In this document: positions 61,707-64,000 of the stretch, piece after piece
Layout of the letters: every line of letters begins with the position of its first letter
How positions within the stretch are numbered: the stretch's first letter is position 1
Assembly: GCA_913060815.1 (NCBI GenBank)
Contig: CAJXSZ010000009.1
Location: forward strand, 1 to 64,000
Length of the DNA: 64,000 bases
Source: an uncultured Sulfitobacter sp.
Lineage (GTDB): Bacteria > Pseudomonadota > Alphaproteobacteria > Rhodobacterales > Rhodobacteraceae
Direction: 5' to 3'
Notes under the pieces: model-generated
Seen by the model: only the letters and a program-made list of their open reading frames with translations
The model's database searches: none
Told to the model about the DNA's origin: nothing
Translations under genes and position numbers: made by a program

Positions 61707-62681
61707 ATGGGATTGCTGATCGACGGCGAATGGCACGACAAATGGTACGACACCAAAGAAACAGGCGGCGCGTTCAAGCGCTCTGAGGCTGGGTTTCGCA
61801 ACTGGATCACGATCGACGGCAGCGCAGGCCCCAGCGGCGAGGGCGGCTTCAAAGCGGAGGCTGGTCGCTACCACCTCTACATCAGCCACGCGTGCCCCTG
61901 GGCACACCGCACCATGATCTTCCGTACGCTCAAAGGGCTCGAAGACATGATCGACGTCTCTGTTGTGCACCCCGACATGCTCGGTGATGGCTGGACGTTC
62001 GGCTCGGATTTTGAGGGAGCCACAGGGGACCGCCAGTTCGACCTTCCCTTCGCGCGCAACATCTACACCCGCGCTGTACCAGATTTCACAGGGCGCGTGA
62101 CCGTGCCGATCCTGTGGGACAAAGAACGCGGCACCATTGTCTCCAACGAATCGTCCGAGATCATTCGCATGTTCAATAGCGCCTTCAATGATCTCACTGG
62201 CAACACCGATGACTACTGGCCCGAAGCGCTGCGCGACCAGATCGAGGAGATCAACACCCGCATCTACGACACGCTGAATAACGGCGTTTACAAATCAGGC
62301 TTCGCAACCACGCAAGAGGCCTATGACGCAGCAGTGCATCCCCTTTTTGAAACGCTTGACTGGATCGAGGAAATCCTGTCGCGCAACCGCTACCTGACGG
62401 GCGATACATTGACCGAGGCGGACTGGCGGATGTTCACTACCATCGTGCGCTTTGATCTGGTCTATCACCAGCATTTCAAATGCAACCGTGCGCGGATCGT
62501 GGATTACCCCAATCTATGGGGCCATACGCGTGAGCTGTTCCAGATGGACGGCATCGCGCAGACAGTGAATTTTGACCATATCGTGCGCCACTATCACTAT
62601 AGCCACGAGACGATTAACCCCAACCGCATCATCCCGATCAATCCAAAACCTGACTGGCAGGCGCCCCACGAAAGGGGCTAG
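61707..62681 (+). CDS. Glutathione S-transferase, glutathionyl-hydroquinone reductase type
   Basis: A 324-residue protein of the Xi-class GST group (YqjG/ECM4). The catalytic Cys is near 63 in SHACPWAHRTM, the thioredoxin-like part follows with VPILWDKERGTIVSNESSEI, and the helical domain ends YHYSHETINPNRIIP, a signature of this class. It reduces glutathionyl-hydroquinones with release of GSSG. The start at 61707 has GAGGAGA upstream; an ATG six codons earlier lacks such a site. Its stop overlaps the convergent response regulator stop. Confidence 0.92.
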   Translation: MGLLIDGEWHDKWYDTKETGGAFKRSEAGFRNWITIDGSAGPSGEGGFKAEAGRYHLYISHACPWAHRTMIFRTLKGLEDMIDVSVVHPDMLGDGWTFGSDFEGATGDRQFDLPFARNIYTRAVPDFTGRVTVPILWDKERGTIVSNESSEIIRMFNSAFNDLTGNTDDYWPEALRDQIEEINTRIYDTLNNGVYKSGFATTQEAYDAAVHPLFETLDWIEEILSRNRYLTGDTLTEADWRMFTTIVRFDLVYHQHFKCNRARIVDYPNLWGHTRELFQMDGIAQTVNFDHIVRHYHYSHETINPNRIIPINPKPDWQAPHERG

Positions 62682-63067
62682 CTGGCCTCACGCTCCGCAC
62701 CGTAATGCGCCACCATCGCCGCCAGATCTTCTGGCGGCGTACCGCTTTGAACAAAGGCCCGCGCATTGGCCGAATGGGCGAAAATGGAGCCGTCCGAGAA
62801 AAAGGTGGTATTGGTCACGAAAATCACCCGCGCTGAAGGGTGCCGATAATTGGCATAATCCGAGATAGCGAGCGCCGATCCGTCCTCGATCACCAGATCA
62901 AGAATGATGATATCCACTTCTGTCTCGCTCAAGTATTCAATCGCATCTGTCTGACCTCTAGCACTTTTGACCTGCATTCCCTGACGCACCAGATGCCGCT
63001 CCCAGACCGTGGCCAATTCGGCAACGCTCTCGACAATCAGAACACGTGTTGTATCGGGTGCCGACAT
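62678..63067 (-). CDS. Single-domain response regulator
   Basis: A 129-residue receiver-domain protein without an output domain. Phospho-acceptor Asp57 lies in DIIILDLVIEDGSAL, the Thr in VIFVTNTT and the later region RAFVQSGTPPEDL replaces the usual Lys-containing loop (Lys is Gln here, so signalling may differ). The first acidic pair, normally DD or ED, is reduced to a single Glu in IVESVAEL. No kinase is nearby. Start chosen at 63067 where the receiver fold begins; the ribosome-binding site is weak. Confidence 0.82.
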   Translation of the reverse strand: MSAPDTTRVLIVESVAELATVWERHLVRQGMQVKSARGQTDAIEYLSETEVDIIILDLVIEDGSALAISDYANYRHPSARVIFVTNTTFFSDGSIFAHSANARAFVQSGTPPEDLAAMVAHYGAEREAS

Positions 63068-63239
63068 AGAAAAAGAGGCCTTTCCACCGGAACAGAGGCA
63101 ATCGCTGAACAATAAAACTAGATATGCCACACTAGTGTCAGTAAAATCATACAGTGGCTAGCACCAACTTGGCACTTCACAGTTTCGGCACCCTGAAAAC
63201 AGGCTGATTTCAGCCGTCACAACAGCAAAGCACCAAATT

Positions 63240-64000
63240 TTGACCACAAAAACACGAGATCATGGCGGCGGTCTGGACGCCGCAGCACGCCAATTCGGCG
63301 GTGCGCGTGCTGAATGGATTGATCTTTCCACGGGTATTAATCCCGTAGCTTACCCCATTGGCGCGATTGAAACTGATGCATGGACAGCCCTGCCAGACCA
63401 CGCGGCGCAAACTGCACTCACCGATGCAGCGCGTCAATTCTGGGACGTCCCGCCGCAGGCTGCACTCCTCGCCACCCCTGGTGCATCTGCGCCGATTGCG
63501 ATGATTCCCCGCTTGCGCGAGACAGGCCGCGTCCACATTGCTTCCCCCACCTATAACGAACACGCTGCCGCATTTACCGCTGCGGGCTGGACTGCCACGG
63601 CGACACGACAAGACGCGGATGCCCAAGTCATCGTGCATCCCAACAACCCCGACGGCCGCCTGTTCACAGCAACCGATCTCACCGCTCCCCTGCGCATCAT
63701 CGACGAGAGCTTTTGTGACGTGACCCCCGCTGCCTCACTGATCCCGCAAGCCGCAACCGACGGCACGCTTGTTCTCAAGAGCTTTGGAAAATTCTGGGGA
63801 CTGGCGGGGCTGCGCCTTGGATTCGTGGTGGGCGATCCCGATCTCGTGGCGGAGCTGGCACAGATGCTGGGTCCATGGCCCGTGGCTGGCCCCGCTTTGC
63901 GCATCGGAGCTACGGCCCTGAACGATCCCGATTGGGCCTCTGAAACCCGCGAGCGCCTGACGGCGGACAGCGCACGCCTCGATACGCTCTTGCAAGGCGC
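63240..64000 (+). CDS. cobC: L-threonine-O-3-phosphate decarboxylase, 5' part (partial)
   Basis: About 253 residues of a PLP enzyme run off the right edge. DHGGGLDAAARQFGGA followed by DLSTGINPVAYP at the start is the CobC signature; VHPNNPDGRLF and the PLP-lysine in LKSFGKFWGLAGLRLGF follow. CobC makes aminopropanol phosphate for the nucleotide loop of cobalamin. No ATG precedes the conserved region in frame; TTG at 63240 is the best start and lacks a clear ribosome-binding site. The 172-base gap to the divergent response regulator shows no cobalamin riboswitch I could recognise. Confidence 0.87.
   Translation, partial: MTTKTRDHGGGLDAAARQFGGARAEWIDLSTGINPVAYPIGAIETDAWTALPDHAAQTALTDAARQFWDVPPQAALLATPGASAPIAMIPRLRETGRVHIASPTYNEHAAAFTAAGWTATATRQDADAQVIVHPNNPDGRLFTATDLTAPLRIIDESFCDVTPAASLIPQAATDGTLVLKSFGKFWGLAGLRLGFVVGDPDLVAELAQMLGPWPVAGPALRIGATALNDPDWASETRERLTADSARLDTLLQG

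Overview
The window is a 64 kb chromosomal segment of an alphaproteobacterium in the Rhodobacterales, most likely the marine Roseobacter group. The evidence is gene order and family content: tuf, parC, etfBA, the HPr/EIIA/RapZ/HprK/ChvG/ChvI cluster beside pckA, methylsuccinyl-CoA dehydrogenase of the ethylmalonyl-CoA pathway, the recO-era-rnc-lepB-acpS-pdxJ-rsh-rpoZ block, a DUF6473 protein, and fmt with three deformylase genes. I cannot name the genus. Coding density is high, many start and stop codons overlap, and I see no insertion sequence, prophage, rRNA, tRNA or CRISPR array.

Layout. 0-13.5 kb: the 5' end of an EF-Tu gene, a lipoprotein, a cytochrome P450, an M48 peptidase with a DUF898 membrane protein, parC, an SH3-domain protein, an SDR enzyme, a HIG1-type membrane protein with cob(I)alamin adenosyltransferase, etfB-etfA, a DUF6473 protein and 3-hydroxybutyryl-CoA dehydrogenase. 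13.5-21 kb: an acyltransferase, then the permease-less PTS and ChvG/ChvI regulatory cluster divergent from pckA. 21-26.4 kb: an unusual GNAT/autoinducer-synthase-like protein paired with an atypical LysR-type regulator, an XRE regulator, a TauE/SafE exporter, and mcd followed by a TetR regulator. 26.4-38.2 kb: conserved housekeeping genes from recO to rsh, rpoZ, folK, a NYN-domain protein and ispH.

38.3-53.8 kb looks like an accessory redox/sulfur module lying between ispH and rnhA. It opens with a MarR regulator and a divergent adenosine/adenine deaminase that share two palindromic operators. Then come a methyltransferase, a SulP transporter, a DUF442-sulfide:quinone oxidoreductase fusion, two paralogous persulfide-dioxygenase-like MBL proteins flanking a ferritin-like protein, a His-rich exported protein, a split YeeE/YedE transporter and a DUF2892 protein. 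An overlapping pair of regulators follows: Crp/Fnr with two cysteines and NsrR-like Rrf2 with three. A 1-Cys peroxiredoxin and a cyanide-insensitive-type bd oxidase (cydA, cydB and a 36-codon DUF2474 gene) run divergently, followed by a DsrE protein broken by a one-base loss in a C run. A plausible reading is sulfide/persulfide oxidation coupled to the quinone pool, with a terminal oxidase that resists sulfide and NO and control by sulfur- or NO-sensing regulators.

54-64 kb: LysE exporter, DUF3429, methyltransferase, rnhA, a small unknown and a TRIC-type channel in one tight operon; then a GlsB/YeaQ protein, fmt and three tandem peptide deformylases (one with the catalytic Glu replaced by Gln), a PatB-type C-S lyase, a glutathionyl-hydroquinone-reductase-like GST, a single-domain response regulator, and the 5' part of cobC running off the end.
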